From Candidatus Gastranaerophilales bacterium (GTDB taxonomy: Bacteria > Bacillota > Clostridia > Lachnospirales > Lachnospiraceae): a DNA stretch of 62,612 nt. The stretch spans positions 1-62,612 of the forward strand of contig JAMPHU010000013.1 of NCBI GenBank assembly GCA_023663225.1, written 5' to 3'. Below the pieces are notes generated by a model. That model was not told the DNA's origin and did no database searches. It saw only the letters and a list, made by a program, of their open reading frames with translations. The position numbers and the translations under genes are program-made. Shown piece by piece: positions 25,630 through 35,777 of the stretch. The first letter of the stretch is position 1. Every line of letters begins with the position of its first letter.

Positions 25630-26550
25630 GTGAGATTAGTTACACGTTCTGATTTTGATGGTTTAGCATGTGGCGCTCTGCTGTTGGAGGCCGGCATCAT
25701 TGATAGTTGGAAGTTTGCGCATCCGAAGGATCTACAGGACGGTCTTGTGGAGATCAATGAGAATGACTGTCTGGCCAACGTGCCCTTTGTGGAGGGATGC
25801 GGGTTGTGGTTCGACCATCATTCCAGCGAGTTCGAGCGGAATCAGTTGGAGGGCAAGTACAAGGGAGAGAGCCGGATCACTCCCTCCTGTGCGCGGATCA
25901 TATATGAGTATTATGGCGGCAGGGAGCGTTTTCCCCAATTTGACGATATGATGGTAGCCGTGGACAAGGTGGACTCGGGAGATCTGACTGTGGATGAGGT
26001 GATGAATCCGCAGGGTTGGATATTGGTTGGATTTCTGATGGATCCCCGCACCGGTCTGGGCAGATGGAGGCAGTTTTCCATCTCTAACTATCAACTGATG
26101 GAGAAGTTGATGCATTGCTGCCGTACCATGAGCACCGCCGAGATTTTGGAGTTGTCGGATGTGAAGGAGCGTATCGAAGTATACAACGAGCAGACCGAGA
26201 AATTTAAGGCGATGGTGACGGAGCATACCCGCGTGGAGGGGAATGTGATCATCAGCGATCTGAGGGGAGTGGATCCCATTTATACGGGCAACCGTTTTAT
26301 GATCTACAGCATGTATCCGGAGCAGAATATTTCTGCCTGGATCGTCAGCGGCAGAGGCGGCATGGGTTGCTCCGCGGCGGTGGGATACAGTATTTTGAAC
26401 AAGACCTCGGATGTCAATGTGGGCAGTCTGATGTTGAAATATAACGGCGGCGGACATAAGAAGGTGGGAACCTGTCAGTTTACGGATGAAAACATGAACA
26501 CTGACCTTCCCAAGATGTTGGAAGAACTTTGTCAGATGGCAAATAAGTGA
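25630..26550 (+). CDS. DHH-family phosphoesterase
   Basis: 306 aa from GTG 25630 with AGGAGG eight bases upstream. The N-terminus TRSDFDGLACGALL and the FDHHSSE block are the metal-binding motifs of the DHH superfamily, and the C-terminal GGGHKKVGTCQF is the DHHA1 substrate-binding motif. Relatives include exopolyphosphatases, nanoRNases and cyclic-dinucleotide phosphodiesterases. The protein is cytoplasmic without membrane or extra sensor domains, so it is not a GdpP. The exact substrate cannot be told. It is a single-gene unit with its own promoter and a strong terminator. Confidence 0.85.
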   Translation: MRLVTRSDFDGLACGALLLEAGIIDSWKFAHPKDLQDGLVEINENDCLANVPFVEGCGLWFDHHSSEFERNQLEGKYKGESRITPSCARIIYEYYGGRERFPQFDDMMVAVDKVDSGDLTVDEVMNPQGWILVGFLMDPRTGLGRWRQFSISNYQLMEKLMHCCRTMSTAEILELSDVKERIEVYNEQTEKFKAMVTEHTRVEGNVIISDLRGVDPIYTGNRFMIYSMYPEQNISAWIVSGRGGMGCSAAVGYSILNKTSDVNVGSLMLKYNGGGHKKVGTCQFTDENMNTDLPKMLEELCQMANK

Positions 26551-26564
26551 TCAAAGTTGCAGAT

Positions 26565-26630
26565 AAGAGTGTCGCAAAATGATAAAGGTGTACAAATGGA
26601 CCAGAACTCATTTTGCGACACTCTTTTTTT
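26565..26630 (+). terminator. rho-independent terminator after DHH gene
   Basis: An 18-bp perfect stem (26565-26582 with 26608-26625) encloses a 25-base loop and runs into eight T residues. It lies 14 bases after the stop codon. Confidence 0.9.
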
Positions 26631-26706
26631 TCCAAATGAAGGTGTAAGCGGCGTGCCAAAAGGTTACACTATGAGCAACATAGTATAAACCAGAATGGAG
26701 GACGTT

Positions 26707-27264
26707 ATGAAAAAAATAGGTGCAGTTTTGATACTTGGTATGCTCTTGTTTCCTCTGGCAGCGTGCGCGGACGGCGCAGGGCCGACCACCGGACAAGTGT
26801 CTGGAGAAGATCAGGAAAGCGCGGATCTGGAACAGATCAGGGATGCTGTGGCGGTTGTGTTGGAAGAGGATTACTGGCCTGATACGCAGGTGACGCCGGA
26901 TCTTTTGGAGGGAATTTATGGGATTTCGTCGGAACTGTATGAGAATTATCTGGCGGAAGTGTGTATGATAAGCGCAAATGTTGATACTTTATTGATTATA
27001 GAGGCAAAAAGTGATAAGGTAGAGGAAGTGGAGAAGATTTTGCACAGTTACCATGACAGTCAAGTCAATGAGGTCCGGCAGTATCCTATGAATATAGGGA
27101 AAGTGCAGGCATCCAGGGTTGAGAGTATTGGCAATTATGTATGTTTTGTCCAGTTGGGTGCGGATGCGGTGGATGAGGAAGATACCGACACCGCCATCGA
27201 GCTGTGCAGAGATCAGAATGAGCTGGTGATCGAGATCATCCGGCAGAAGATTCAAAGTGAGTAA
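26707..27264 (+). CDS. DUF4358-like lipoprotein
   Basis: About 185 aa from ATG 26707, which has GGAGG just upstream; an in-frame ATG at 26695 lacks a site. The signal peptide ends in a lipobox (LAAC), so the mature protein is anchored outside the cell. The rest is a small acidic alpha/beta domain of the DUF4358 type. In related bacteria such genes are found beside MBOAT and DHHW genes, as here, which suggests a role in the modification of a surface polymer. Function is otherwise unknown. Confidence 0.7.
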   Translation: MKKIGAVLILGMLLFPLAACADGAGPTTGQVSGEDQESADLEQIRDAVAVVLEEDYWPDTQVTPDLLEGIYGISSELYENYLAEVCMISANVDTLLIIEAKSDKVEEVEKILHSYHDSQVNEVRQYPMNIGKVQASRVESIGNYVCFVQLGADAVDEEDTDTAIELCRDQNELVIEIIRQKIQSE

Positions 27265-27287
27265 TCTGAAAGGTATGATTTAAAGGG

Positions 27288-28652
27288 ATGGTTTTCAGCA
27301 GTATAATATTTTTGTTCCGATTTCTTCCGATTTTTTTAATCTGCTATTTTCTGGTTCCCCAGAGGATGAAAAATGTCATCCTCTTTTTGGGGAGTCTGAT
27401 TTTTTATGCCTGGGGAGAGCCGGTGTATGTGCTGTTGATGTTGTTTTCAACTGTTGTGGACTTTCTTTTGGGAAGGCTAATCTACGCCAACAGGGGCAGG
27501 ACGGCAGCCAAAATATTTTTGGCGGTGTCTGTTCTGATCAATCTGTCTTTGCTGTGTGTGTTTAAATATATGAAATTTTTGCCGCTGCCGATCGGAATTT
27601 CTTTCTATACCTTCCAGACCATGTCCTATACCATAGATGTCTATCGCGGAGAGACAAAGGTTCAGAAGAATCTGTTGGATTTCGGTGTCTATGTGGCGAT
27701 GTTCCCGCAGTTGATCGCCGGGCCGATCGTGAAATATAAAGAGGTGGAGCAGTATCTTCACACAAGGAAGATCGACTTGGAGCAGATCAGCGGCGGCGCG
27801 AAGCGTTTTGTCATCGGTCTTGCCAAAAAGACGCTGATCGCTAACAATATGGGAGAGCTGTGGAATGTTATTTCCGCGGGGGACATAGGCGGTATGAGCG
27901 TACTTACTGCGTGGCTTGGGATCTTGGCCTTCGCGTTTCAGATATATTTTGATTTTTCGGGATACTCCGATATGGCGATCGGACTGGGAGCCATCATGGG
28001 ATTTCGTTTGCCGGAGAACTTCCGTTACCCTTATATTGCATCATCTGTCACAGATTTTTGGAGGAGATGGCATATTTCGCTGGGCAGTTGGTTTCGGGAT
28101 TATGTGTACATTCCGCTGGGCGGCAATCGCAGAGGATTATGGCGGCAGATTGTGAACATTTTGACAGTGTGGGTGCTTACCGGCATCTGGCACGGCGCGG
28201 GTTACAATTTTTTGTTGTGGGGATTGTGGTTTGCAGTTTTCCTGATCTTGGAGAAGGCTGTCTTGGGAAAAGTGTTAAAGATCATGCCGCAGATGTTCGG
28301 CAGGGTCTATACCTGGCTGGTGGTGCTGCTTGGCTGGGTATTCTTTTCCATAGAGACTCCAGGGGGAATCCTCTCCTATCTGAGCGCGCTTTTTGGCGGC
28401 AGCAGCGGAGGTCTTGTTGACAATCAGGGATTATATTTGGGCGGAGAATACGTCATTTTGTTTTTGGTTGCGGTCATAGCTTCCACGCCGATTCCAGCGA
28501 GTGTGGCAAGCCGGCTGGGCAATGCACGAACCGGTTATGCTCTGGCTGTATACCGTCTGGGGGAAAAACTGATTCCGGCGGCGCTGTTTATCTTGTCCAT
28601 TACATATGTAGTGGCTGCGACTTACAATCCTTTTCTGTATTTCAGGTTTTGA
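27288..28652 (+). CDS. MBOAT-family O-acyltransferase (AlgI/DltB-like)
   Basis: 454 aa, with about ten membrane segments. The family signature is clear: FYTFQTMSYTIDVYRGE, the YFDFSGYSDMAIGLG block, FRYPYIASSVTDFWRRWHIS and the catalytic histidine region WVLTGIWHGAGYNF. These enzymes move acyl, usually acetyl, groups across the membrane onto polysaccharides or teichoic acids. It is followed 40 bases later by a DHHW protein, the usual extracellular partner. The acceptor polymer is not identifiable here. Confidence 0.92.
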   Translation: MVFSSIIFLFRFLPIFLICYFLVPQRMKNVILFLGSLIFYAWGEPVYVLLMLFSTVVDFLLGRLIYANRGRTAAKIFLAVSVLINLSLLCVFKYMKFLPLPIGISFYTFQTMSYTIDVYRGETKVQKNLLDFGVYVAMFPQLIAGPIVKYKEVEQYLHTRKIDLEQISGGAKRFVIGLAKKTLIANNMGELWNVISAGDIGGMSVLTAWLGILAFAFQIYFDFSGYSDMAIGLGAIMGFRLPENFRYPYIASSVTDFWRRWHISLGSWFRDYVYIPLGGNRRGLWRQIVNILTVWVLTGIWHGAGYNFLLWGLWFAVFLILEKAVLGKVLKIMPQMFGRVYTWLVVLLGWVFFSIETPGGILSYLSALFGGSSGGLVDNQGLYLGGEYVILFLVAVIASTPIPASVASRLGNARTGYALAVYRLGEKLIPAALFILSITYVVAATYNPFLYFRF

Positions 28653-28692
28653 CCGAGATAGCAGGAGAAGGTTTTGTCTGTTGAGGAAGTAG

Positions 28693-29814
28693 GTGAAAGG
28701 ATTGGATGAAAAGAAAAATGCAGTAATCACAATCTGTTTTCTGGCTGTGATCTTGATAGTGTTTATGGCGGCGGATTTTGTGAATGGGGACAGGCTGTAT
28801 TCGGATATGGAAAATCGTCTGTTGGCAGAGAAGCCGGTCTTTGAGAAAGAATATTTCCTGAGCGGAGAATTTGGACAGGATTATGAGAATTATGTGTCGG
28901 ATCAGTTTGTGAGCAGAGATAAATGGGTGGAGATCAAGACCCGTCTGGATATTTTGTTTCAAAAGAAGGATATCAATGGAGTGTATCTTGGAAAGGATGA
29001 TTATCTGATCGAACAGCATTTGCCGGATGCCTATACTGTGGAGATGGAGCAGGAGAAAGTAGCAATGTTGGGGCAGATGGCAAAGGAGTGGGATATCCGC
29101 GTTATGTTAATTCCCACAGCCGACAATATTTTGACGGATAAGCTCCCCGCTTATGCCTCTTATTATGATGAGACGGGATTGTTGGAGTTGGTGAGGGAAA
29201 CGGTGGGGGAAGACCATTATGTGGATGTGTATCGTATCCTGACAGAACATCAGGATGAAGAGATTTATTATCGGACAGATCATCACTGGACCAGCCTGGG
29301 GGCGTACTACGGATATTGTGTCTGGTCACAGGACAAATTCATTCAATACGCTTATGATGTGGAGAATATGACAGTTGTGTCGGACGATTTTCAAGGCACG
29401 CTTCACTCCAGGGTGCCTGTAGTGAATACCTATGATAAGATCACAGTCTTTCCCGAATTAGCAGAGAAAACGTTTTCTGTGACTTATGATCGAAATCAGA
29501 CGGCGGACTCGCTGTTTGAGGAACATTATCTGGATGGCAAAAATCAGTATGGATATTTTTTGGACGATAATCATGGATTGGTGGAGATCGAGACCAACTA
29601 CCGCAACGGAAAGACGTTGTTTGTGGTCAAAGATTCCTATGCCAACAGTCTGATTCCCATGCTGACGCCCTATTATCAGAGAATATATGTGGTGGATATG
29701 CGTTATTATCGGGGGCGTTTAAGTGAGTTGATGGAGGAGTGCGAGCCGGAATATGGCATGGATGTGCTGGTGGTCTATAACTGTATTCATTTCTTGGAGG
29801 AGTTTCGATACTGA
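28693..29814 (+). CDS. DHHW-family protein (AlgX/AlgJ-like partner)
   Basis: 373 aa from GTG 28693 (GAGGAAGTAG upstream). An N-terminal membrane anchor (about 10-27) is followed by MENRLLAEKPVF, YVSDQFVSRDKW and the family signature TDHHWTSLGAYYGY, with catalytic Asp/His of an SGNH-like acetyl esterase/transferase fold. It probably completes acyl transfer outside the membrane with the MBOAT protein. The stop codon overlaps the start of ksgA (TGATG), an unusual partner. Confidence 0.85.
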   Translation: MKGLDEKKNAVITICFLAVILIVFMAADFVNGDRLYSDMENRLLAEKPVFEKEYFLSGEFGQDYENYVSDQFVSRDKWVEIKTRLDILFQKKDINGVYLGKDDYLIEQHLPDAYTVEMEQEKVAMLGQMAKEWDIRVMLIPTADNILTDKLPAYASYYDETGLLELVRETVGEDHYVDVYRILTEHQDEEIYYRTDHHWTSLGAYYGYCVWSQDKFIQYAYDVENMTVVSDDFQGTLHSRVPVVNTYDKITVFPELAEKTFSVTYDRNQTADSLFEEHYLDGKNQYGYFLDDNHGLVEIETNYRNGKTLFVVKDSYANSLIPMLTPYYQRIYVVDMRYYRGRLSELMEECEPEYGMDVLVVYNCIHFLEEFRY

Positions 29815-30671
29815 TGGCAGATTTGGGTATTCCGCAGAATACGATAGCGGTATTGCAGAAATATCATTTTATTTTTCGGAAAAAGTTTGGGCAGAATTTT
29901 TTGATCGATCCGTCTGTGTTAGAGAGGATTGTGGATGCGGCGCAGATCACGGATGAGGATTGTGTGTTGGAGATCGGCCCCGGCATTGGCACATTGACAC
30001 AATATCTGGCAGAGCGCGCCAGAGAGGTGGTGGCGGTGGAGATTGACAGAGATCTGATCTCTATTTTGGGGGATACTTTGTCTGCTTATCAGAATGTGAC
30101 GGTGATCAATGCCGATATTTTGAAGGTAGATATCAGACAACTTGTGGAAGAAAAAAACGGGGGACGGCCCATCAAGGTGGTGGCAAATCTCCCCTATTAT
30201 ATTACCACGCCCATTATCATGGGATTGTTGGAAAGCCGCGTGCCCTTACAGAATATTACGGTCATGGTGCAGAGGGAAGTGGCGGAACGTATGCAGGAAG
30301 GGCCGGGAAGCAAGGAGTATGGAGCGCTCTCTCTGGCGGTACAGTATTATGCCTATCCGGAGATTGTAGCGAATGTGCCGCCCAACTGCTTTATGCCGCG
30401 TCCCAAAGTGGGCAGCGCTGTGGTGCGCATGACCAGATATGAGCAGCCGCCTGTGCAGGTGCAGGACGAGAAATGGATGTTTGCGATCATCCGCGCTTCC
30501 TTTAACCAGCGCCGCAAAACGTTGGTGAACGGATTGAGCAATGCGCCGGAATTGAAATTGTCCAAGGAAAAGGTGAGCGAGGCGTTAGAACAGATGGGAC
30601 TGTCCTCCACTGTGCGGGGAGAGACGTTTACCCTACAACAATTTGCGATATTGAGCGATTTGCTAGGGTAA
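29814..30671 (+). CDS. ksgA: 16S rRNA dimethyladenosine transferase KsgA
   Basis: 285 aa, the usual length. Motifs of the family: KKFGQNFLID near the N-terminus, SAM-binding EIGPGIGTLT, ANADI-like VINADIL, and the catalytic NLPYYITTPI, with a C-terminal helical domain containing ASFNQRRKTL. It dimethylates two adjacent adenines near the 3' end of 16S rRNA. The start shares one base with the stop of the DHHW gene, so it is translated from the same message. Confidence 0.96.
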   Translation: MADLGIPQNTIAVLQKYHFIFRKKFGQNFLIDPSVLERIVDAAQITDEDCVLEIGPGIGTLTQYLAERAREVVAVEIDRDLISILGDTLSAYQNVTVINADILKVDIRQLVEEKNGGRPIKVVANLPYYITTPIIMGLLESRVPLQNITVMVQREVAERMQEGPGSKEYGALSLAVQYYAYPEIVANVPPNCFMPRPKVGSAVVRMTRYEQPPVQVQDEKWMFAIIRASFNQRRKTLVNGLSNAPELKLSKEKVSEALEQMGLSSTVRGETFTLQQFAILSDLLG

Positions 30672-30687
30672 ATTCTTTCACTTTATT

Positions 30688-30717
30688 TTGACAGATACAT
30701 GAGGGGTATGATAAACT
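30688..30717 (+). promoter_or_regulatory. sigma-A promoter before TPR gene
   Basis: TTGACA and TAAACT with an 18-base spacer, about 50 bases upstream of the TTG start at 30769. Confidence 0.6.
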
Positions 30718-30768
30718 AAGATGTAATGATGAATGTGTGACCAATGATTAGTAAAGGATGAGAACATC

Positions 30769-33759
30769 TTGGATAAGTACGAATATAGAGTAAGAGCAGA
30801 TGAAATCAAAGAGCTGATCGCGCAGGAAGAGTATTCGCAAGCCGCAGAGATTGCAGATACGATAGATTGGCGGCGTGTCAAGAGTGTTATGATGTTGTGT
30901 ACGATCAGCGATCTGTATAAAATCAACCGAAGATATGAAGATGCCAGGGACATGCTGTTGCTGGCGTATGAGCGCAGACCGGGCGGTAAGACGATCTGCT
31001 ATTCTTTGTGTGAGTTGTCGATCAAGACAGAAGAATTTGTTCAGGCGGTGGAATATTATAAGGAATTTGTCCAGGTGGCGCCCAAGGATCCCGGCCGTTA
31101 TATTCTGCAATACAAGCTTTACGAGGCGCAGGATGTGAGTTTGGAGGAGAGGATTGACGTCCTGGAGGAGTTCAAGAAGCGGGATTATCGGGAGAAGTGG
31201 GCATATGAGCTGGCTTATCTATATCATCGCATTGGTCTGGCCACCAAATGTGTGGAGGAATGTGATGAGTTGATTTTGTGGTTTGGCGAGGGAAAGTACG
31301 TGACGAAGGCTATGGAACTCAAAATGCTCCACCAGCCATTGAGTCCCAGCCAGCAGGAACGCTATGACCATCGCTTTGATCCCTCCTATACTGCGGAGCC
31401 TCAAAACAGCGAGGAGGAGCCGGTGGAGGACTTGGCCGGAGAGCCGACGGAATATGAGAATTTTCAGGAATATTTTGAGGAGACGCAAGGTGAAGGGATG
31501 GTCATGGAGTATCCCGAAGAACCGGCGCCTTATGAGGAACAGAGTTACTCAGAGACTTTTTTGCCGGAGGAGTCAGAGGTTTCTCCCAATGTGGAAGACG
31601 GGCACACTAAGATCTATGGGGCGGTGCAGCCTGAGGACGAGCTGGATATTTATGTGAAACCGATGGATATGGGGAAATACAACACCCTGAACCTGCAGGC
31701 AGAATTGGCGGCTGGCTTGAAGGAAGTGCTTGACGATGATCACAAAGCAGACCGCAACAGCGCTATTACCAGAGCCATCGTGGCGCCCATGTTGGAGGAG
31801 ACTGACACGGAGTCACTGGACTATCCACAGATTGAGGAGGTAAATGAGGAGGATCTGGAGCCGGAAACCGAGATTGAAGAAATGGAAGAATCGGAAGTTT
31901 TCTTCGGTGAGACCGGTGAGATCGTAAATGTCGCCACACAGACCTTGAAACAGTATAAAGAGGAGCCTGCCGATCTTACTGCGGCGAAAGTTATGGAAGA
32001 ACTGCGTCAGGAAAGCCTTGTGCAGCAAAATCCGGAGCAAACGGTCGGTCAGATCATAAATGTCGAGCCGCCTAAGGAGATCGCTCATGTGCTGACACAG
32101 GAGTCCGACGGCCAGCTTACCTTGCTGATGCCGGAGAATACCAGCGTCGAGAAGCAGATTACCGGACAGATGAATATAACGGACATTCTTGCGGAGTGGG
32201 AGCGCATGAAAAAGGAGAGCGAGGAGCGCCGCAAGGAGGAGGTCAGACAGCGCGTGCTGGAACAGACCGGCGATATGTTTACGGAGTTTGAGGCATCTGT
32301 CAGGGATGGGTTGTTGGAGAAATTGGAAAATGACACAATCTCGGATGATATGACAGAGGAGGTCTTGGAAGAGTTAGAGGAAGTTGTAGAAGAACTTGCC
32401 GAGACTGTCACGGAGGATATTGTAGAAGACCTAGTCGAAGCCTCGCCAGAGGATGTAGTAGAAGACCTTGCCGAAGCTATGACGGAGGAAATGGTAGAAG
32501 ACTATGCCGAGGCTGAGACGGAAGATATAGTAGAAGACTATGCTGAGACTGAGACGGAGGATATAGTAGAAGATTATGCTGAGGCAGAGACGGAGGAAAT
32601 GGTAGAAGACTATGCTGAGGCAGAGACGGAGGAAATAGTAGAAGACTATGCCGAAGCGGAGGCGGAGGATATGGTAGAAGAGTCTGCCGAAGCTGCGCAA
32701 GAGGATATGGTAGAAGAGTCTGCCGAAGCTGCGCCGGAGGATATGGTAGAAGAGTCTGCTGAGGCTATGGCAGAGGACGAGATAGAAGAACTTGTTGAGG
32801 ATATTTCTGAAAGTGTTGAGGAAGAATTCGTACAGGAATCCGCGGCCGATTCTGAGGGAGAGCTTATTGAGGAAATCTTAGAGGAAGTGATAGAGGAAAC
32901 GGCCTCTGCTTCAGAGAAAGATGGATACCAGGAGAGGATACCGGAGAGTCTGGCATATCAGACCGGTTCTGCGGACGAGCCGTCCGATGAAGAGGATTCA
33001 GGGAGGCCGCCTGTGCGTGCCCTTACCAAGGAAGAAAGGGAACTGTTTGCTCCTTTTATACAGAGCAGATCCGCCAGAGAGCAGTTGGTCAATGTGGTGG
33101 ACAATATCAGCATGGCTGCCTATGAAGGCAACGTTATCATCACCGGCGAGGAAGGTATGGATACTTTGACGCTGGCGAAGAATATCGTGCGGGAAGTGAA
33201 GATGACGGACAGTAATTTCTCCGGCAAGGTTGCAAAGATATCCGGACGATCTTTCCTCAGCAAGAGTGTGGATGAAACGATTGCCCAGCTTCCGGGCGGA
33301 GCGCTGATCATCCAGCATGCGTCCGCTATGCCGGATGATGTGGCGGAGGAGCTTTACAAGGCGCTACAACAGGAGAATCAAGGTATTGTCGTCATCTTGG
33401 AGGATACCAAAAAAGCCATGGATAAGTTTCTTGCTCAAAATGCCCAGCTTGCTACCTGCTTTACGGCACGCATGGATGTGGAGGCGCTGAGCAACGATAC
33501 CTTGGTGGCGTTTGGCAGGCAGTACGCGCGGGAAATGGAGTATTCCATTGATGAATTTGGTATATTGGCCTTACATACCAGGATAGAGGAGAGGCAGACG
33601 ATCGACCACGCCGTGACGGTGATTGAAGTGAAAAAGCTTGTAGATGACGCGATCCGTCATGCCAACCGCAAAACATTAGGTCATTTCTTCGACGTCCTGT
33701 TTGCAAAACGGTATGATGAAGAAGATATGATTATATTAGGTGAAAAAGATTTTATTTAA
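30769..33759 (+). CDS. TPR protein with acidic repeats and degenerate AAA-like C-terminus
   Basis: 996 aa from TTG 30769, with GGATGAG upstream; no better start is visible. Residues 1-200 are TPR-like helices. The middle (about 205-760) is very acidic and probably unstructured, and includes eleven 12-residue repeats (about 546-677). Residues about 765-985 resemble an AAA+ ATPase core, but the P-loop reads [11 protein letters not shown] without the Lys, so ATP hydrolysis is doubtful. No signal peptide or membrane segment is seen. It sits alone between ksgA and glgB under its own promoter. Function unknown; scaffolding is a guess. Confidence 0.75.
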   Translation: MDKYEYRVRADEIKELIAQEEYSQAAEIADTIDWRRVKSVMMLCTISDLYKINRRYEDARDMLLLAYERRPGGKTICYSLCELSIKTEEFVQAVEYYKEFVQVAPKDPGRYILQYKLYEAQDVSLEERIDVLEEFKKRDYREKWAYELAYLYHRIGLATKCVEECDELILWFGEGKYVTKAMELKMLHQPLSPSQQERYDHRFDPSYTAEPQNSEEEPVEDLAGEPTEYENFQEYFEETQGEGMVMEYPEEPAPYEEQSYSETFLPEESEVSPNVEDGHTKIYGAVQPEDELDIYVKPMDMGKYNTLNLQAELAAGLKEVLDDDHKADRNSAITRAIVAPMLEETDTESLDYPQIEEVNEEDLEPETEIEEMEESEVFFGETGEIVNVATQTLKQYKEEPADLTAAKVMEELRQESLVQQNPEQTVGQIINVEPPKEIAHVLTQESDGQLTLLMPENTSVEKQITGQMNITDILAEWERMKKESEERRKEEVRQRVLEQTGDMFTEFEASVRDGLLEKLENDTISDDMTEEVLEELEEVVEELAETVTEDIVEDLVEASPEDVVEDLAEAMTEEMVEDYAEAETEDIVEDYAETETEDIVEDYAEAETEEMVEDYAEAETEEIVEDYAEAEAEDMVEESAEAAQEDMVEESAEAAPEDMVEESAEAMAEDEIEELVEDISESVEEEFVQESAADSEGELIEEILEEVIEETASASEKDGYQERIPESLAYQTGSADEPSDEEDSGRPPVRALTKEERELFAPFIQSRSAREQLVNVVDNISMAAYEGNVIITGEEGMDTLTLAKNIVREVKMTDSNFSGKVAKISGRSFLSKSVDETIAQLPGGALIIQHASAMPDDVAEELYKALQQENQGIVVILEDTKKAMDKFLAQNAQLATCFTARMDVEALSNDTLVAFGRQYAREMEYSIDEFGILALHTRIEERQTIDHAVTVIEVKKLVDDAIRHANRKTLGHFFDVLFAKRYDEEDMIILGEKDFI
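32404..32799 (+). repeat. eleven 36-base tandem repeats
   Basis: Eleven units encode 12-residue acidic motifs such as [12 protein letters not shown] and [12 protein letters not shown]. The units grade from one variant to another, as expected for copy-number change by recombination or slippage. Confidence 0.9.
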
Positions 33760-33774
33760 GGGAGGTTTTTTTCA

Positions 33775-35688
33775 ATGGCAAAGGCAGGAACAAAGCAAAA
33801 GGTATTTATTTCAAAGGATGACTTGTACCTGTTCGGTCAAGGAACACATTACGACATTTATGAAAAGCTGGGAGCGCATCTGTCGGAAGAAAAAGGCAAA
33901 AAGGGCGTTTTTTTTGCGGTGTGGGCGCCCAATGCCAAAGAAGTGCATGTGGTGGGCAGCTTTAACGGATGGGATGAGAATCTGCATCCTATGAAAAAGC
34001 TGGGTGATATCGGTATTTGGAGCTGTTTTATACCCGGTGTGGAGTCGGGAGAAATGTACAAATTCCTGATTACCACCGCAGACGACAGAAAGTTGTACAA
34101 GGCGGATCCTTATGCGAATCAGGCGGAGTATCGTCCGGGGACGGCATCTATTGTGACAGACCTGTCAGGTTTTGCCTGGAAGGATAATAAATGGATGGAG
34201 GAGCGGGACAAAAAGGATATCAACAAGCAGCCTATGGCAATCTATGAATGTCATATCGGTTCTTTTATGAAACATCCCGATGGCACAGAGGAAGGTTTCT
34301 ACAATTATCGGGAATTTGCGACCAGGATCGTAGAGTATTTGAAGGAGATGAGATACACCCATGTGGAGTTGATGGGTATTTTGGAGCATCCTTTTGACGG
34401 TTCCTGGGGATATCAAGTCACCGGTTTTTACGCGCCGACTTCCCGATATGGAGAACCCAAGGACTTTATGTACCTGGTCAATGAATTACATAAGGCGGGG
34501 ATCGGTGTGATCTTGGATTGGGTGCCCGCTCATTTTGCCACGGATGCGCATGGACTGGGTGAATTTGACGGACAATGTATCTATGAGCATCCCGATCCAC
34601 GTCTGGGAGAGCACCCCGATTGGGGCACCAAGATATTCAATTACGGAAAAGCGGAGGTCAAGAATTTCCTGATCGCCAATGTGTTGTTCTGGTTAAAGAA
34701 GTTCCATGTGGATGGGATCCGTGTGGACGCCGTAGCCTCTATGCTCTATTTGGATTATGGCAGGCGCGAGGGACAGTGGGTGCCGAACAAATTCGGCGGT
34801 AATAAAAACCTGGAGGCAATCGAGTTTTTCCGCCATCTGAATTCTGTAGTGCGGGGCACCTATCCGGGTTTCCTCACGATCGCGGAGGAATCTACCGCTT
34901 GGCCCAATGTCACCGGTGAGATCGGAGGGGAAGGACTTGGTTTCTCCTTCAAGTGGAATATGGGATGGATGCATGATTTCTGTGAGTACATGAAACTGGA
35001 TCCGGTGTTCCGCAAGGGCAATCATTATGCTATGACCTTTGCCATGAGCTACAATGAGAGTGAGAATTATATTTTGCCATTGTCTCACGACGAGGTGGTG
35101 CATTTGAAGTGTTCTATGGTGAACAAAATGCCCGGATATAAAGTGGATAAATATGCCAACCTGCGGGTGGGTTACACCTATATGTTTGGTCATTCCGGCA
35201 AGAAACTGCTGTTCATGGGACAGGACTTCGGACAGGAGAGAGAGTGGAGCGAGGCGAGAGAATTAGACTGGTATCTGTTGGGCGAGCAGTACAATTTGGG
35301 CCTGCACGATTATATGAAAGAGCTTTTGACGCTCTATCGCAAGTATCCCGCTATGTATGAGATCGACAATAGTTGGGATGGATTTGAGTGGATGAATGCG
35401 GACGATGCGGACAGAAGTATCTATTCCTTTGTCAGAAGATCGTCCACCGGCAGGAACAGTCTGTTGTTTATATTGAACATGACCCCCATGAAATGGGATC
35501 AATATGTGGTGCCCGTGCCGAAGAAGAAAAAATACAAGCTGCTTTTAAACAGTGATGAGGAGCGTTTTGGCGGCTGGGGGAACGCGCTTCCCGCGGAGCT
35601 TACGGCTGTGAAAGATGCCAGCCCCTACCATGATTATGCCGTCACGCTGGATGTACCGCCCTATTGTGCGGCTGTCTATTTGTTCTGA
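33775..35688 (+). CDS. glgB: 1,4-alpha-glucan branching enzyme GlgB
   Basis: 637 aa. An N-terminal CBM48-type domain (VWAPNAKEVHVVGSFNGW) is followed by a GH13 barrel. Catalytic residues are visible: nucleophile Asp in DGIRVDAVASMLY, acid/base Glu in TIAEEST and the third Asp in LSHDEVVHLK; QVTGFYAPTSRYG and FMGQDFGQ are branching-enzyme blocks. It makes alpha-1,6 branches in glycogen. A GGGAGG site precedes the ATG and a terminator follows. No other glycogen genes are next to it. Confidence 0.95.
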   Translation: MAKAGTKQKVFISKDDLYLFGQGTHYDIYEKLGAHLSEEKGKKGVFFAVWAPNAKEVHVVGSFNGWDENLHPMKKLGDIGIWSCFIPGVESGEMYKFLITTADDRKLYKADPYANQAEYRPGTASIVTDLSGFAWKDNKWMEERDKKDINKQPMAIYECHIGSFMKHPDGTEEGFYNYREFATRIVEYLKEMRYTHVELMGILEHPFDGSWGYQVTGFYAPTSRYGEPKDFMYLVNELHKAGIGVILDWVPAHFATDAHGLGEFDGQCIYEHPDPRLGEHPDWGTKIFNYGKAEVKNFLIANVLFWLKKFHVDGIRVDAVASMLYLDYGRREGQWVPNKFGGNKNLEAIEFFRHLNSVVRGTYPGFLTIAEESTAWPNVTGEIGGEGLGFSFKWNMGWMHDFCEYMKLDPVFRKGNHYAMTFAMSYNESENYILPLSHDEVVHLKCSMVNKMPGYKVDKYANLRVGYTYMFGHSGKKLLFMGQDFGQEREWSEARELDWYLLGEQYNLGLHDYMKELLTLYRKYPAMYEIDNSWDGFEWMNADDADRSIYSFVRRSSTGRNSLLFILNMTPMKWDQYVVPVPKKKKYKLLLNSDEERFGGWGNALPAELTAVKDASPYHDYAVTLDVPPYCAAVYLF

Positions 35689-35699
35689 TCGGCAAGGGT

Positions 35700-35726
35700 T
35701 AAGAAATACTTGTTTTATACCGAAAT
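35700..35726 (+). promoter_or_regulatory. possible sigma-28-like promoter
   Basis: TAAG, 15 bases, then ACCGAAAT resembles the flagellar sigma consensus (TAAA-15-GCCGATAT) with three mismatches. It abuts the left arm of the glgB terminator, so transcripts starting there would lack part of the stem. Weak match. Confidence 0.25.
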
Positions 35727-35763
35727 AAAAGGTGAGTGCGGTAGATGGCACTCACCTTTTTTA
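35727..35763 (+). terminator. rho-independent terminator after glgB
   Basis: AAAAGGTGAGTGC pairs with GCACTCACCTTTT across an eight-base loop and is followed by more T residues. It lies about 40 bases after the glgB stop. Confidence 0.85.
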
Positions 35764-35777
35764 AACAGGGAGACTAG

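Noticed and set aside
26668-26684. Six-base inverted repeat ACTATG/CATAGT before the DUF4358-like gene
   Set aside because: Short arms and no clear promoter spacing around it; too weak to call an operator.
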